Positions 8,950 to 17,919 of a DNA stretch of 64,000 nucleotides are shown in pieces. The notes under the pieces are model-generated. The model did not search any database. It was not told where the DNA came from and saw only the letters and a program-made list of their open reading frames with translations. Position 1 is the stretch's first letter. The number at the start of each line of letters is the position of its first letter. The stretch is taken from NCBI GenBank assembly GCA_944325105.1, contig CALUYW010000002.1:62001-126000 (forward strand), in the 5' to 3' direction. The translations under genes and the position numbers were made by a program. Source of the DNA: Candidatus Gastranaerophilales bacterium (GTDB lineage: Bacteria; Cyanobacteriota; Vampirovibrionia; Gastranaerophilales; Gastranaerophilaceae).

Positions 8950-10671
8950 ATGGAGAAAGTTTATCAGAAAGTTAAAATGTTTTGTATAAAACATTCAAAC
9001 ATCCTAAACATAATCATCTTAGGATTGTTTTGTTATTTATTTTTGTTTCACAATTTAGGCTTATATCCGCTTATAGACATAGATGAAACACGCTATGTAA
9101 ATATGTCGCGAGATATGTTTTTCTTAAAAGATTATGTAACACCATACCTTAATTTTGAAAACTTTTTAGAAAAACCGCCTCTTTATTTTTGGCTAAATGT
9201 TGTTGCATATCATATTTTTAATGACACGGGGATTTTTGTCTCCCGCTTTGCAACCGCACTTTGTGCAGCATTTAGCGTATTTTTTACTTATTTCTTTGCT
9301 TCAAAAACCATGCAATCAAAAGCCTACGGTCTAATTTGCGCATTTGTGCTTTTATCATCAGTATGGTTTTTAATTCTTTCTCACATAGCAATTTTAGACA
9401 TGAGCTTTATGACTTTCTCATCAGCTGCTATATACTGCGCTATATTAAGCGAATTTTCTCAAGAAAAAAACAAAAAATACTGCTGGTATTTTGCTTGGTT
9501 TTTTATGGCGCTATCAGTTCTTGCAAAAGGTCTGATAGGTATAATTATCCCCGCTATGGTAGTATTTCTTTGCTTTTTGGCATTTAGAAAAGTTAAAGAA
9601 TTATTTAAACCTATAAACATAATCCCCGGCATAATAATATTCCTGCTCGTTGCTCTTCCATGGCACATTCTGGTATTTAAGGCTCATGGCATGGCTTGGT
9701 TTAATGATTACATTGTAAAACACCACTTTGCAAGATTTATAGATTCATCCATGGGTCTTGGAAGAAAACAACCTTTCCTTTTCTATGTTCCAATTGTTCT
9801 TGCAGGCATTATGCCTTGGACGGTTTCATTTATATGGCAAATATGCAGGGGTATTAAATCCGCAGCTAAAAATTACAGAGCTGCAAAATCAATAAAAGTA
9901 TGGTTCACATCAGATACAAACGATAAAAAAGTCATACTTTTTGCGGTAATTTACGCCATATCAACACTTTTATTTTTCTCTGTATCAAGTTCAAAACTCC
10001 CGACATACGCACTTGCAATTTTCCCTGCTTTAGCTCTTATTGTAGGGTATTTCTGGTGGGGTTATGTTTCTTTTGACAAATATACAAAAAACATCAAAAT
10101 CTCAAGCCTTATAACATTTGTTATTTTAATCTTGGCAGGTGTTACAGGCGCTATATTATCTTACTTTCCGCCAGAAGGTATAAAGCTATACATCAATGCA
10201 TTTCAGTCTTTTAGCAGTGTTACTTGTATATGGTTTATAGTAGTACCTTTAATAGGCTGCTTGTGCTTAATTGCGAAAAACAGAGCTCTGCTTTTCATAT
10301 CAAATGTAATATTTATGCTTGGTGTAATGTTAATTACTACAGTTCATCTGTTCCCAATGATTACAAATTTTGGACAAAAAGAACTTGAAGAGTTCTCTGC
10401 AATTGCCGCCTTGGACAACAAAGGAGCAGAGCTTGTAACATTCGGTTTTGCAAGAAAATATTCTCTTATGAATAAATTTGACAAGAAAATAATCTACATT
10501 ATAGATACAACACCAAAAGACATTAACGAACTAAATAATGCAGTATCTAAAAAAGGTAGAGTATATGTAATAGTTAAAAACGAAACATATGAGTACTTCA
10601 AGCCTCAGGGAGTATTTAAAAACCTTAAAGAAGAAAAGAAACACAAAAAATACATACTTCTTGTAAAATAA
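8950..10671 (+). CDS. ArnT/PMT-family membrane glycosyltransferase
   Basis: A 573-residue integral membrane protein with about a dozen hydrophobic helices. The N-terminal loop after TM1 carries the family signature: DIDETRYVNMSRDM (DE and R are the catalytic-loop residues of ArnT/PMT enzymes), then YVTPYLN and FLEKPPLYFW. ArnT-like enzymes move a sugar from an undecaprenyl-phosphate carrier onto lipid A or another envelope acceptor at the outer face of the inner membrane; donor and acceptor here cannot be read from sequence. The C-terminal about 90 residues are soluble. SD GGAG lies 6 nt before the ATG. Confidence 0.8.
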   Translation: MEKVYQKVKMFCIKHSNILNIIILGLFCYLFLFHNLGLYPLIDIDETRYVNMSRDMFFLKDYVTPYLNFENFLEKPPLYFWLNVVAYHIFNDTGIFVSRFATALCAAFSVFFTYFFASKTMQSKAYGLICAFVLLSSVWFLILSHIAILDMSFMTFSSAAIYCAILSEFSQEKNKKYCWYFAWFFMALSVLAKGLIGIIIPAMVVFLCFLAFRKVKELFKPINIIPGIIIFLLVALPWHILVFKAHGMAWFNDYIVKHHFARFIDSSMGLGRKQPFLFYVPIVLAGIMPWTVSFIWQICRGIKSAAKNYRAAKSIKVWFTSDTNDKKVILFAVIYAISTLLFFSVSSSKLPTYALAIFPALALIVGYFWWGYVSFDKYTKNIKISSLITFVILILAGVTGAILSYFPPEGIKLYINAFQSFSSVTCIWFIVVPLIGCLCLIAKNRALLFISNVIFMLGVMLITTVHLFPMITNFGQKELEEFSAIAALDNKGAELVTFGFARKYSLMNKFDKKIIYIIDTTPKDINELNNAVSKKGRVYVIVKNETYEYFKPQGVFKNLKEEKKHKKYILLVK

Positions 10672-10672
10672 A

Positions 10673-12388
10673 CTACTCTAAGGGTATAACAATGCAAAAC
10701 TCGGTGCAATAAGCATCGGGTTTTGTTTTATCTTGTTTTTTTGAGTTGAATGATATCTCACCTTTGTGTTTTTCAATAATCTTTTTACAAATTGCAAGCC
10801 CAAGCCCTGTGCCTTCTCCGACTTTTTTTGTAGTAAAACCTGCCTGAAAAATCTTCTTTTTATTTTTTTCTTCTATTCCAAGCCCGTTGTCTTTTACGGT
10901 AACACAAAGGTTATTATCAGCACACTGCGTGGTTATTTCTATGCTTGCGCCATACTCTCCTATTTTGAGCGTCTTTTTTTCAACAGATTGAATGGCGTTC
11001 ATCAAAATATTCAAAAACACCTGATTCAGCATATTTGGATAACACTTTACACTTGGAATTTCACCGTAATTTTTAACTATTTTAATTCCTTTTTTAGTTT
11101 TGTGTTTTAATAAATCAAGCGTCAAATCAAGCTCCTGATTAATATCAGCCTCTTGTTGCACCATCTCATCAAGGCGCACAAAGCGCTTTAGCGACCTTAC
11201 AAGGTTACTTATTCTCTTTATTGCTTCAGCATCAATTGAGTTTAAATCCCCTAAAACATCCTTGTCATCTTGGCTAAATTCTCCAAGAGCGTAGATTTTT
11301 TTTGATATTTCATTATTTGCACTTATTGAGGCTAAGGGAGTGTTAATCTCATGAGCAACTGAGGCTATTAATTGACCCAAAGACGCCATTTTTTCAGCAT
11401 TAATAAGCTGCAATTGCGTTTCTTTAAGCTCTTTTATTGCAGATTCAAGCTCTTCTTTTTTCTTTGTCACCTGATTAAAAAGTATTACCTGAAATATCGC
11501 ACTTGAAATTTGTCCTGAAATACCCACCAAAAGCTCTTTTTCTATCTCGCCTATTTCTTTTTTTGGAGTAAAAATAACAATTATACCAAGTACTTCAGAG
11601 CTTTTTATAACAGGGATAATTATCCTATTCAGCGGAGCTTTGAGGGTTTCTTTTGAGGCGTTGTGCTCTTTCAGGCAAAACTGAAACGAGTTTTTTCCGC
11701 TGTAGATATTTTTTAAAATATTTTTGTCATATACAAGCTCCTCTCCTATTTGAGAAGAAAAAGATGAGGGGTAAACACAATCCGTTATGAATTTTTCCTT
11801 TGCATCAATAGCGTAGTATACCTTATGTGCACCAAAAATAAGACTCAACTCTTTAAGTGCGGTTTTTATAAGACTTTTAGCATCAAGTGTTTCTCTTATG
11901 CTCGTTGAAATCCTGTTTAGAAGAGCCATTTTTAGGGCTTGATTTTGCGCTTTTGAGTTTGTATTTGAAAATTCAAGGTTTTGAATTTTCAAAATTTCGT
12001 TTTCCTTGCGGAGTTTCTCCAGCTCGAGCTCTTTTGTAACGTCATAAAAATAAACTACTTTATACTTTTTAAAAGTAAAAGATTTTATTATGTAGTATAG
12101 GTATTTCCTCTCCTCAAGCTGATAGAGAGCATATGTTGTAAAGTCGCTCTTGCTCTTAATGGCAGCAATAATGGGAGAATATGACATAAGCTCTTCACTT
12201 TGCAGCAGACATATGTCACAGTAGAACTTGTAGTTTATTTTTTTAAGCGCATCAAGTCCCAATATACCGTCAAGCTTCATAAAAGCTTTAGAGAAAGCTT
12301 TGTTGCAGTGGATTAAATTCTCACTTAAATCATAAATTATTACAGGCTCTTTAAGGTTATGATAAAAACTTCTTAAAATTTTACTCAT
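10673..12388 (-). CDS. Sensor histidine kinase (PAS-like, GAF-like, HisKA, HATPase)
   Basis: 571 residues, soluble. Residues about 5-120 form a PAS-like sensor with Cys 28 and a CDIC motif (57-60), which could hold a cofactor or metal. A short coiled coil and a GAF-like domain (about 165-300) follow. The HisKA box is SVAHEINTPLASISAN with phospho-acceptor His 346. The ATPase N box is LNILMNAIQSVE, G1 is VKDNGLGIEE, and G2 is GEGTGLGLAICKKI. No membrane helix is seen, so it senses an intracellular signal. It has no response regulator next to it; the gene 31 nt upstream encodes a MerR-like protein and is probably in the same transcript. Confidence 0.9.
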   Translation of the reverse strand: MSKILRSFYHNLKEPVIIYDLSENLIHCNKAFSKAFMKLDGILGLDALKKINYKFYCDICLLQSEELMSYSPIIAAIKSKSDFTTYALYQLEERKYLYYIIKSFTFKKYKVVYFYDVTKELELEKLRKENEILKIQNLEFSNTNSKAQNQALKMALLNRISTSIRETLDAKSLIKTALKELSLIFGAHKVYYAIDAKEKFITDCVYPSSFSSQIGEELVYDKNILKNIYSGKNSFQFCLKEHNASKETLKAPLNRIIIPVIKSSEVLGIIVIFTPKKEIGEIEKELLVGISGQISSAIFQVILFNQVTKKKEELESAIKELKETQLQLINAEKMASLGQLIASVAHEINTPLASISANNEISKKIYALGEFSQDDKDVLGDLNSIDAEAIKRISNLVRSLKRFVRLDEMVQQEADINQELDLTLDLLKHKTKKGIKIVKNYGEIPSVKCYPNMLNQVFLNILMNAIQSVEKKTLKIGEYGASIEITTQCADNNLCVTVKDNGLGIEEKNKKKIFQAGFTTKKVGEGTGLGLAICKKIIEKHKGEISFNSKKQDKTKPDAYCTEFCIVIPLE

Positions 12389-12419
12389 ATAACTTTTGCC
12401 CGAATAACAAGCTTAAATA

Positions 12420-13094
12420 CTACAGTACAAAATCGTCAGTATTTTTCTTCACATAAAGACCAAGACCGACAGGCTTGTAGCTTGCGTTTTCATTTTTTAA
12501 GTTGAAATTTTCTTTATTAAGTTCGTTTAATCTCTGCCTTAGTGTTTCATTTTCAGTTTTTGAACGAATAAGCTCAACAATAATCTCATCCAGCCCATCC
12601 ATTTTCTCACTTAAGACATCAGATATTTTTGACACAATATTGTTTTCAAGGTTTTCAAGCTTAGCGGTTACATCCAGCGCCTGATAAGAGGCAAGAGACG
12701 CTACAGCGTTTTCTTTGTTAAATCTCGATTTAGCGCGGGTTAAGAAGTTCCCTTCACTAAGATTTGCAACAGGAGTATCCATATCTTGTGCTCTCATTTT
12801 TTCCTCACGCTCAGAGCGTTTCATACGCTCAATAACTCTATCCACTTTTTGTTTTTTAGTATCACGAACAGCACTTGTATGTTCGTAGAGTTCCTTAACT
12901 TTTTTAAGAACATCTATATCGCTTTTTGAAAAGTAAACATTACCGAAACCGTCTTTTTTAGGTTTTAAGCATGCTTTTTGACACCAGCTGGAAACCTGCG
13001 CGGCACTTGTATTCAAGATTTGCTCAACCTGATTTGCATTAACTATTTCTTCGACGTTAGTATCTGTTGTTTGATTGGCTGTATAACTTCCCAC
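12420..13094 (-). CDS. MerR-like helix-turn-helix protein with coiled-coil tail
   Basis: 224 residues from a GTG start at 13094, supported by GAGGAA 8-9 nt upstream. Residues about 18-70 look like a MerR-type winged helix (VEQILNTSAAQVSSWCQKACLKPKK...GNVYFSKSDIDVLKKV). A basic linker follows (about 75-105, rich in K/R), and the C-terminal half is a long coiled coil (about 140-205, ENLENNIVSKISDVL...LNELNKENFNLKNEN). It probably binds DNA as a dimer or higher multimer. Targets are unknown. It sits upstream of the sensor kinase in the same direction. Confidence 0.6.
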   Translation of the reverse strand: MGSYTANQTTDTNVEEIVNANQVEQILNTSAAQVSSWCQKACLKPKKDGFGNVYFSKSDIDVLKKVKELYEHTSAVRDTKKQKVDRVIERMKRSEREEKMRAQDMDTPVANLSEGNFLTRAKSRFNKENAVASLASYQALDVTAKLENLENNIVSKISDVLSEKMDGLDEIIVELIRSKTENETLRQRLNELNKENFNLKNENASYKPVGLGLYVKKNTDDFVL

Positions 13095-13170
13095 CTGATA
13101 AATTCCTCAAAACTATGATAACAATATTATAGATTAAATTTTTTAAAAAAGTAGTTTTATTATTTAATTT

Positions 13171-13185
13171 TTACAAAAATTGTAA
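13171..13185. promoter_or_regulatory. Palindrome TTACAAAAATTGTAA upstream of tmk
   Basis: A perfect 6-3-6 palindrome that touches a TATAAT box (13186-13191) in the divergent intergenic region between tmk and the MerR-like gene. It could be an operator, for example for the MerR-like protein. AT-rich palindromes also arise by chance, so this is tentative. Confidence 0.3.
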
Positions 13186-13226
13186 TATAATTTTAAAAGC
13201 AGGACGTATAGGGGATTTTAGTATAA

Positions 13227-13850
13227 ATGGAGTTAAAAAGAGGATATTTTATTACCTTTGAGGGTGCTGACGGTTGCGGAAAAACAACCCAGATAAAACT
13301 TGTAAAAAATATGCTCGATGAAAAAAATATAGCGAATATTCTCACTCTTGAGCCGGGTGATACTGACTTAGGCAAAAGTTTAAGAGAAATTTTACTCCAC
13401 TATGACAAACCCGTTGCAAGCTCTGCTGAGATGTTTTTGTACCTTGCAGACAGAGCCCAGCATGTAAAAAGTGTAATTGATGTGGCACTAAAAGAGAAAA
13501 AAATCGTCCTATGTGACAGATACACGGACTCAACCGTAGCTTATCAAGGATACGCCAGAGGAGAGGACATAGAGCAGATTAACTGCCTTAACAAAATTGC
13601 AACGGATAATCTTGAACCTGATTTAACAATTGTTTTTGATGTGGATAGTAAAATTGCCCAGCAACGTGTAGGAGAAGAAAAAGACAGGCTTGAATCAGAA
13701 GGATTAGAGTTTCATAAAAAAGTCAGAAACGGGTACTTGGAACTTGCAAAAAAATACCCTCAAAGAATAAAAGTAATTGACGCTAATCAAAGTATTGAGG
13801 AAGTGTTTACCAACACAAAAAAAATAATCGGAGAGCTTTTAAATTTATGA
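13227..13850 (+). CDS. tmk: Thymidylate kinase
   Basis: Phosphorylates dTMP to dTDP. 207 residues, the normal length. The P-loop is EGADGCGKTTQ (about 10-20). The DRY motif is CDRYTDSTVAYQGYARG (about 96-112), and the C-terminal half is usual (FDVDSKIAQQRV, then the lid). The motif usually read as EPGGT is EPGDT here, a small departure. The last four bases overlap the start of the exported TPR gene (ATGA), so the two are translationally coupled. Confidence 0.95.
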   Translation: MELKRGYFITFEGADGCGKTTQIKLVKNMLDEKNIANILTLEPGDTDLGKSLREILLHYDKPVASSAEMFLYLADRAQHVKSVIDVALKEKKIVLCDRYTDSTVAYQGYARGEDIEQINCLNKIATDNLEPDLTIVFDVDSKIAQQRVGEEKDRLESEGLEFHKKVRNGYLELAKKYPQRIKVIDANQSIEEVFTNTKKIIGELLNL

Positions 13851-15559
13851 AAAAATTCATAATTTCAATGTTTATATTTTTTGTACTTGTCTCAAAAGCA
13901 ACTGCCACAGAGATTACTGACGGTATAAAACTTTTAAACTCAAATAATTTAAACAAAGCATGTGAGTTTTTTAAAAACTACACAGACAACAAGCCAAATG
14001 ACCCTGACGGGCACTACTGGCTTGGTCTTTGCTACAAGCGTGCAGGACAAAATGAACTTAGCGCATATCATCTTCAAAAATCCTTTGAGCTCTCTCAAAC
14101 AATTGAAGATATCGACATAGTTGAGCCTATAGGTTTTAAAAACCAAAACGATTACCTTGATATAGCTCTTATGTACCTTGAAAACGGCGAGTTTGACAAG
14201 GCTCATACATACACGGATATGACCTTAAAACTAAACCCCGATAACGCTGACGCCTATAGTCTGAGGTCAAAAATTTATCTTGCTCAGGAAGATAAAGACA
14301 ACGCCCGCCTTGCTGCAATAAGAGCAATTCAGGCAGATAATTCGCTTTTAAACAGTGATTTAGCAAAAGAGTTTGACATAGTTGAAGTTCCTCCTTTTGA
14401 TTTTGAATACTACAATTCAAAAGGGGTTGAATACTTCTACAGAGGAGAGCTTGAAAACGCTATTGCCTGCTTTAAAAAATCCCTTGATATGAACTTTAGA
14501 AACCCCGTTGCGCTTAACAATCTGGCTCAAGCCTACATTAAAATGCAAAATTTAGAGCAAGCCAAAAATACTCTTAACAAAGCAAAAATCCTAAATCCTA
14601 AGTATTATCAGACATATATTAACCTCTCATCCGTTGCAAAGCTTGAGAGCTTAAGAGATGACATATCGGAATTCACAAGAAAAAAACACAAATCCGAACA
14701 GGAAAAATACCTAAAACAAGCGCTTAAAATAAACCCTAACGATAAAAGAGTCTATCTTGAACTTGCTAATTATGAACTTGAGCAAAAAAACTTTGAAAAA
14801 GCCATAAAATATTTTAATACCGCTCTTGTATATGATGATGAGTATTTTGAAGCTTATTTAGGGATAGCTATAGCCTACATTGAATCAGGCAACATGCAAA
14901 AGGCACTTTTAGCCTTAAGAAATGCAGGCGCACTAAACTCTAAATCCGACGAGATTTCTTTTTATCTTGCTAAAATGTGCATATTGGATAATAAATTTGA
15001 CGAAGCTAAAGAGTATCTGGAAGATGCCGTATCAAAGGCTGATGATTCGGATTATTACCTTGAATTAGGCAAAATCTACTTTGGAAAAAACGACTACACC
15101 AAAGCTTCCGAGATGTTTTTAAAGGCTCAATCGCTTGATGTAAGGCTAAAAAATGCAGCAGAATTGTATAATTATCTGGGTCTTTGCTACTATCACACAA
15201 AAGACTTAAAAAACGCTTATTCAAACTTGAAAAAAGCAGTTGATATGAACCCTGATAATGTGATTTATATGTACAATCTCTCTCTTGTTTATAAAAGTAC
15301 AAAACAGGATAGCGAATATCAAAAGATGTATCAAAAAATCACACGCTTTGAGCCAAAAACCGCTCAAGACTACATTGACTTGAGTACAATATACTACGAT
15401 AGAGGTCAAAGTGACATTGCAAGAAGTACTTTGGATGAGGGTATTAAAAAAATGCCCGATAAAAAGATAATCTATCTTGCAAAATTAAAGCTTCTTAAAA
15501 CCCTTGGCGACAAAGAGGGTGCAGACAAACTTCAAGAGTTAATAAATAAAGTCTTCTAA
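13847..15559 (+). CDS. Exported TPR-repeat protein
   Basis: 570 residues with a signal peptide (MKKFIISMFIFFVLVSKATA) and TPR units from about residue 22 to the end (for example PDGHYWLGLCYKRAGQNELS, KAYSNLKKAVDMNPDNV type repeats). It should reside in the periplasm or on a membrane face and act as a scaffold. It overlaps tmk by 4 nt. Its TAA stop overlaps the TAG stop of manC on the other strand by 4 nt (15556-15559). Confidence 0.85.
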   Translation: MKKFIISMFIFFVLVSKATATEITDGIKLLNSNNLNKACEFFKNYTDNKPNDPDGHYWLGLCYKRAGQNELSAYHLQKSFELSQTIEDIDIVEPIGFKNQNDYLDIALMYLENGEFDKAHTYTDMTLKLNPDNADAYSLRSKIYLAQEDKDNARLAAIRAIQADNSLLNSDLAKEFDIVEVPPFDFEYYNSKGVEYFYRGELENAIACFKKSLDMNFRNPVALNNLAQAYIKMQNLEQAKNTLNKAKILNPKYYQTYINLSSVAKLESLRDDISEFTRKKHKSEQEKYLKQALKINPNDKRVYLELANYELEQKNFEKAIKYFNTALVYDDEYFEAYLGIAIAYIESGNMQKALLALRNAGALNSKSDEISFYLAKMCILDNKFDEAKEYLEDAVSKADDSDYYLELGKIYFGKNDYTKASEMFLKAQSLDVRLKNAAELYNYLGLCYYHTKDLKNAYSNLKKAVDMNPDNVIYMYNLSLVYKSTKQDSEYQKMYQKITRFEPKTAQDYIDLSTIYYDRGQSDIARSTLDEGIKKMPDKKIIYLAKLKLLKTLGDKEGADKLQELINKVF

Positions 15560-16947
15560 GCCTTAACTCTGCCATAGATGTCTTTATAGCGGATGATATC
15601 CTCCTCAACAAGCTTATCACCCCTTTGGACTTCCATTATCTTAAGTTCTTCTTCATAAGGGTTTGCAAGTGAGTGCTTAACTTTTACAGGGATATCAATA
15701 CTTTGTCCCGGTTTTAGCATAAAAGTTTTTTCATCAAGCGTAACTCTTGCAGTTCCTGATAGCACAACCCAGTGCTCAGAGCGGTGATTGTGAGATTGCA
15801 AGCTTAGCTGACCTTTTTTAAAGACACAAATCATCTTTGTCAGATACCCTTCGCCCTGATTTAATACGGTATAATAACCCCAAGGACGATACACGGTGCG
15901 ATGAATTTTAAATGTGTCATCTTTTATTTCTTTTAATTTATCGAAAACTTTTTTAACATCTTGAGCACAGTCTTTCTTACATGCAAGAACCGCATCAGAT
16001 GTCTCAACGATTAAAACATCCTCCAATCCTACACCTGCAACAAGTCTGTCTGAGCCATATAACATGGAGTTTTTACACCCCACTTCAAGAGTGTTACCAA
16101 ACCTTACGTTGCCGTTTTCATCTTTTTTGTTGGTATCATAAATTGCTTCCCAGCAGCCAAGGTCATTCCAATCTGAGGCAAGAGGAACAAGAGCTATATT
16201 TTTAACATGCTCCATAAGCGCATAATCAATTGAAATTGAGGGCATTTTGTTAAAAATTGCATAAGGAATATTTTCATCCTGAGTAAAGTCAAATTCCCCA
16301 TAAATATCATAAATTTCTTTTGCATAATGCTCAAGCGCCTCTACAAAAGTTGAAGCCTTGAACATAAATATACCGCTATTCCAGTAATAGTTACCGTCTT
16401 CAAGATATTTTTGAGCGGTTTTTTCATCGGGCTTTTCTTTAAATTCATCCACCTTAAAGCCGCCCTCAAGAGGTTTTTTTGCTTTTATATAGCCATAACC
16501 CGTTTGCGCTGAATCAGGCTTTATGCCAAAAGTTACAATATAGCCTTCTTTTGCAAGCTTTTCACCCTCTTTAACAGTCTTAGAAAAAGCCTTTACATCG
16601 TTTATTATATGGTCTGAAGGTACTACAATTATTACATCGTCCTTACCTTTATCAAGGATATATTTAACAGCCGCTGCAATAGCCGGAGCAGTATTTTTTG
16701 CAACGGGCTCAGATAGCACGACAGGATTTTGCGCAAGAGATGAAAGTTGAGTTTTTACATCTGTTGCGTGTTTTTGGTTTGTTATACTGATGATATTTTT
16801 TTCATCAATTAAATCAAGGAGTCTTAAGAACGTCTTTTCCAGCAAGCTTTTTTTAGAGTTTAACTTCAAAAGCTGCTTAGGATAAAGTTCTCGTGAAAGA
16901 GGCCAAAGTCTTGAACCTGAACCACCAGCTAAAATAATACCGTGCAT
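15556..16947 (-). CDS. manC: Mannose-1-phosphate guanylyltransferase / mannose-6-phosphate isomerase
   Basis: A bifunctional type II PMI/GMP enzyme making GDP-mannose. The N-terminal nucleotidyltransferase signature is ILAGGSGSRLWPLSRELYPKQ (residues 5-25), and VVPSDHI is near residue 105. The C-terminal cupin isomerase domain (about 350-463) has RPWGYY, QSHNHRSEHW and LDEKTFMLKPGQS. At 463 residues it has the usual length. SD GGAG precedes the ATG by 7-8 nt. It lies 48 nt downstream of rmlD and is probably co-transcribed. The phosphomannomutase at 27.3 kb would supply mannose-1-phosphate. Confidence 0.95.
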   Translation of the reverse strand: MHGIILAGGSGSRLWPLSRELYPKQLLKLNSKKSLLEKTFLRLLDLIDEKNIISITNQKHATDVKTQLSSLAQNPVVLSEPVAKNTAPAIAAAVKYILDKGKDDVIIVVPSDHIINDVKAFSKTVKEGEKLAKEGYIVTFGIKPDSAQTGYGYIKAKKPLEGGFKVDEFKEKPDEKTAQKYLEDGNYYWNSGIFMFKASTFVEALEHYAKEIYDIYGEFDFTQDENIPYAIFNKMPSISIDYALMEHVKNIALVPLASDWNDLGCWEAIYDTNKKDENGNVRFGNTLEVGCKNSMLYGSDRLVAGVGLEDVLIVETSDAVLACKKDCAQDVKKVFDKLKEIKDDTFKIHRTVYRPWGYYTVLNQGEGYLTKMICVFKKGQLSLQSHNHRSEHWVVLSGTARVTLDEKTFMLKPGQSIDIPVKVKHSLANPYEEELKIMEVQRGDKLVEEDIIRYKDIYGRVKA

Positions 16948-16995
16948 TTTTAACTCCTAACAGACTGTCATTATAGATTATATAACAACTTTAGC

Positions 16996-17817
16996 CTATT
17001 TGCCAATAAGATATTTTTCAAGAGATTCTTGCCAATCAGGCATTACATTGTCCCCCTCAAGGACACAGTAGTGCGGCCTTTTAGCGGGACGAGGAAAATC
17101 GCTTTTATCTATCGCATTTACACATACGTTACGTTTCTTAATTTCAAATATTTTTTTTGTAAAATCCGCCCAGCTGGCTTGACCTGAAGAGCAGAGATGA
17201 TATGTGCCGTATGGTTTATTATTTTTCATAATATCAATAATTGCTTCGCACAGGTCTTTTGTCCAAGTGGGGCAGCCTATCTGGTCATCTACCACACTAA
17301 TCTCGCGCCTTAACATGGAAAAAGTGAGCATGGTATCAACATAATTTTTTGAACCTTTGCCATATAGCCACCCTGTGCGGATAATGTAGTATTTTTTGCA
17401 GGTTTTAAGAATTTCTTCTTCACCTTTTAATTTTGACATGCCATAAACATTAATAGGATTTGCACTGTCATTTGTTTTATATGGTGTGTCTTTTTTGCCG
17501 TCAAAGATATTATCAGTGCTTATGTATAAAATAGGAACATCAAGTTTTTTAGCTATTTTTGCAAGGTTTTTTGTCCCTATGTGATTTACTCTAAAGGCAT
17601 CTTCCTTATGAGTTTCAGCCATATCGATATTAGTGTAGGCGGCAAGGTGAATGATAAAATCCAAACTCACTTTGTTTATTATTTCATTTACCATTTTTGT
17701 ATTAGTGATATCAAAAATCTTACTGTTAGTAGCCCAAAAAAGCCACCCCTCGCGCTCAAGCATCGGACAAAGTTCCTGACCTAAACTCCCGCTTGCACCT
17801 GTTACTAATATCCTCAT
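16996..17817 (-). CDS. rmlD: dTDP-4-dehydrorhamnose reductase family protein (RmlD-like)
   Basis: An extended short-chain dehydrogenase of 273 residues. The Rossmann motif is TGASGSLGQE (residues 6-15). The active-site motifs are ISTDNIFDG (family STDYVFDG) and YGMSKLKGE (YxxxK). C-terminal half: IRTGWLYG, DQIGCPTW and GTYHLCSSG, all typical of RmlD. RmlD makes dTDP-L-rhamnose, but rmlA/B/C are not present here, so a related nucleotide-sugar role is possible. The neighbour manC supports an envelope or surface polysaccharide setting. Confidence 0.85.
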   Translation of the reverse strand: MRILVTGASGSLGQELCPMLEREGWLFWATNSKIFDITNTKMVNEIINKVSLDFIIHLAAYTNIDMAETHKEDAFRVNHIGTKNLAKIAKKLDVPILYISTDNIFDGKKDTPYKTNDSANPINVYGMSKLKGEEEILKTCKKYYIIRTGWLYGKGSKNYVDTMLTFSMLRREISVVDDQIGCPTWTKDLCEAIIDIMKNNKPYGTYHLCSSGQASWADFTKKIFEIKKRNVCVNAIDKSDFPRPAKRPHYCVLEGDNVMPDWQESLEKYLIGK

Positions 17818-17904
17818 AAAGTAGTTCCTGTTTTGTAGTAAATTTGGGGAAATATTTTGTATAAATAAATCATCCGTTAATCCATTTATATATCAGATAA
17901 TTAT

Positions 17905-17919
17905 GCTAAAATCAATATA
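17905..17919 (+). promoter_or_regulatory. Extended -10 (TGCTAAAAT) close to the lipoprotein start
   Basis: TG at 17904-17905 and TAAAAT at 17907-17912 end 7 nt before the ATG at 17920. There is no Shine-Dalgarno in the remaining bases. No convincing -35 is seen. It fits the leaderless pattern found at other genes in the window. Confidence 0.4.
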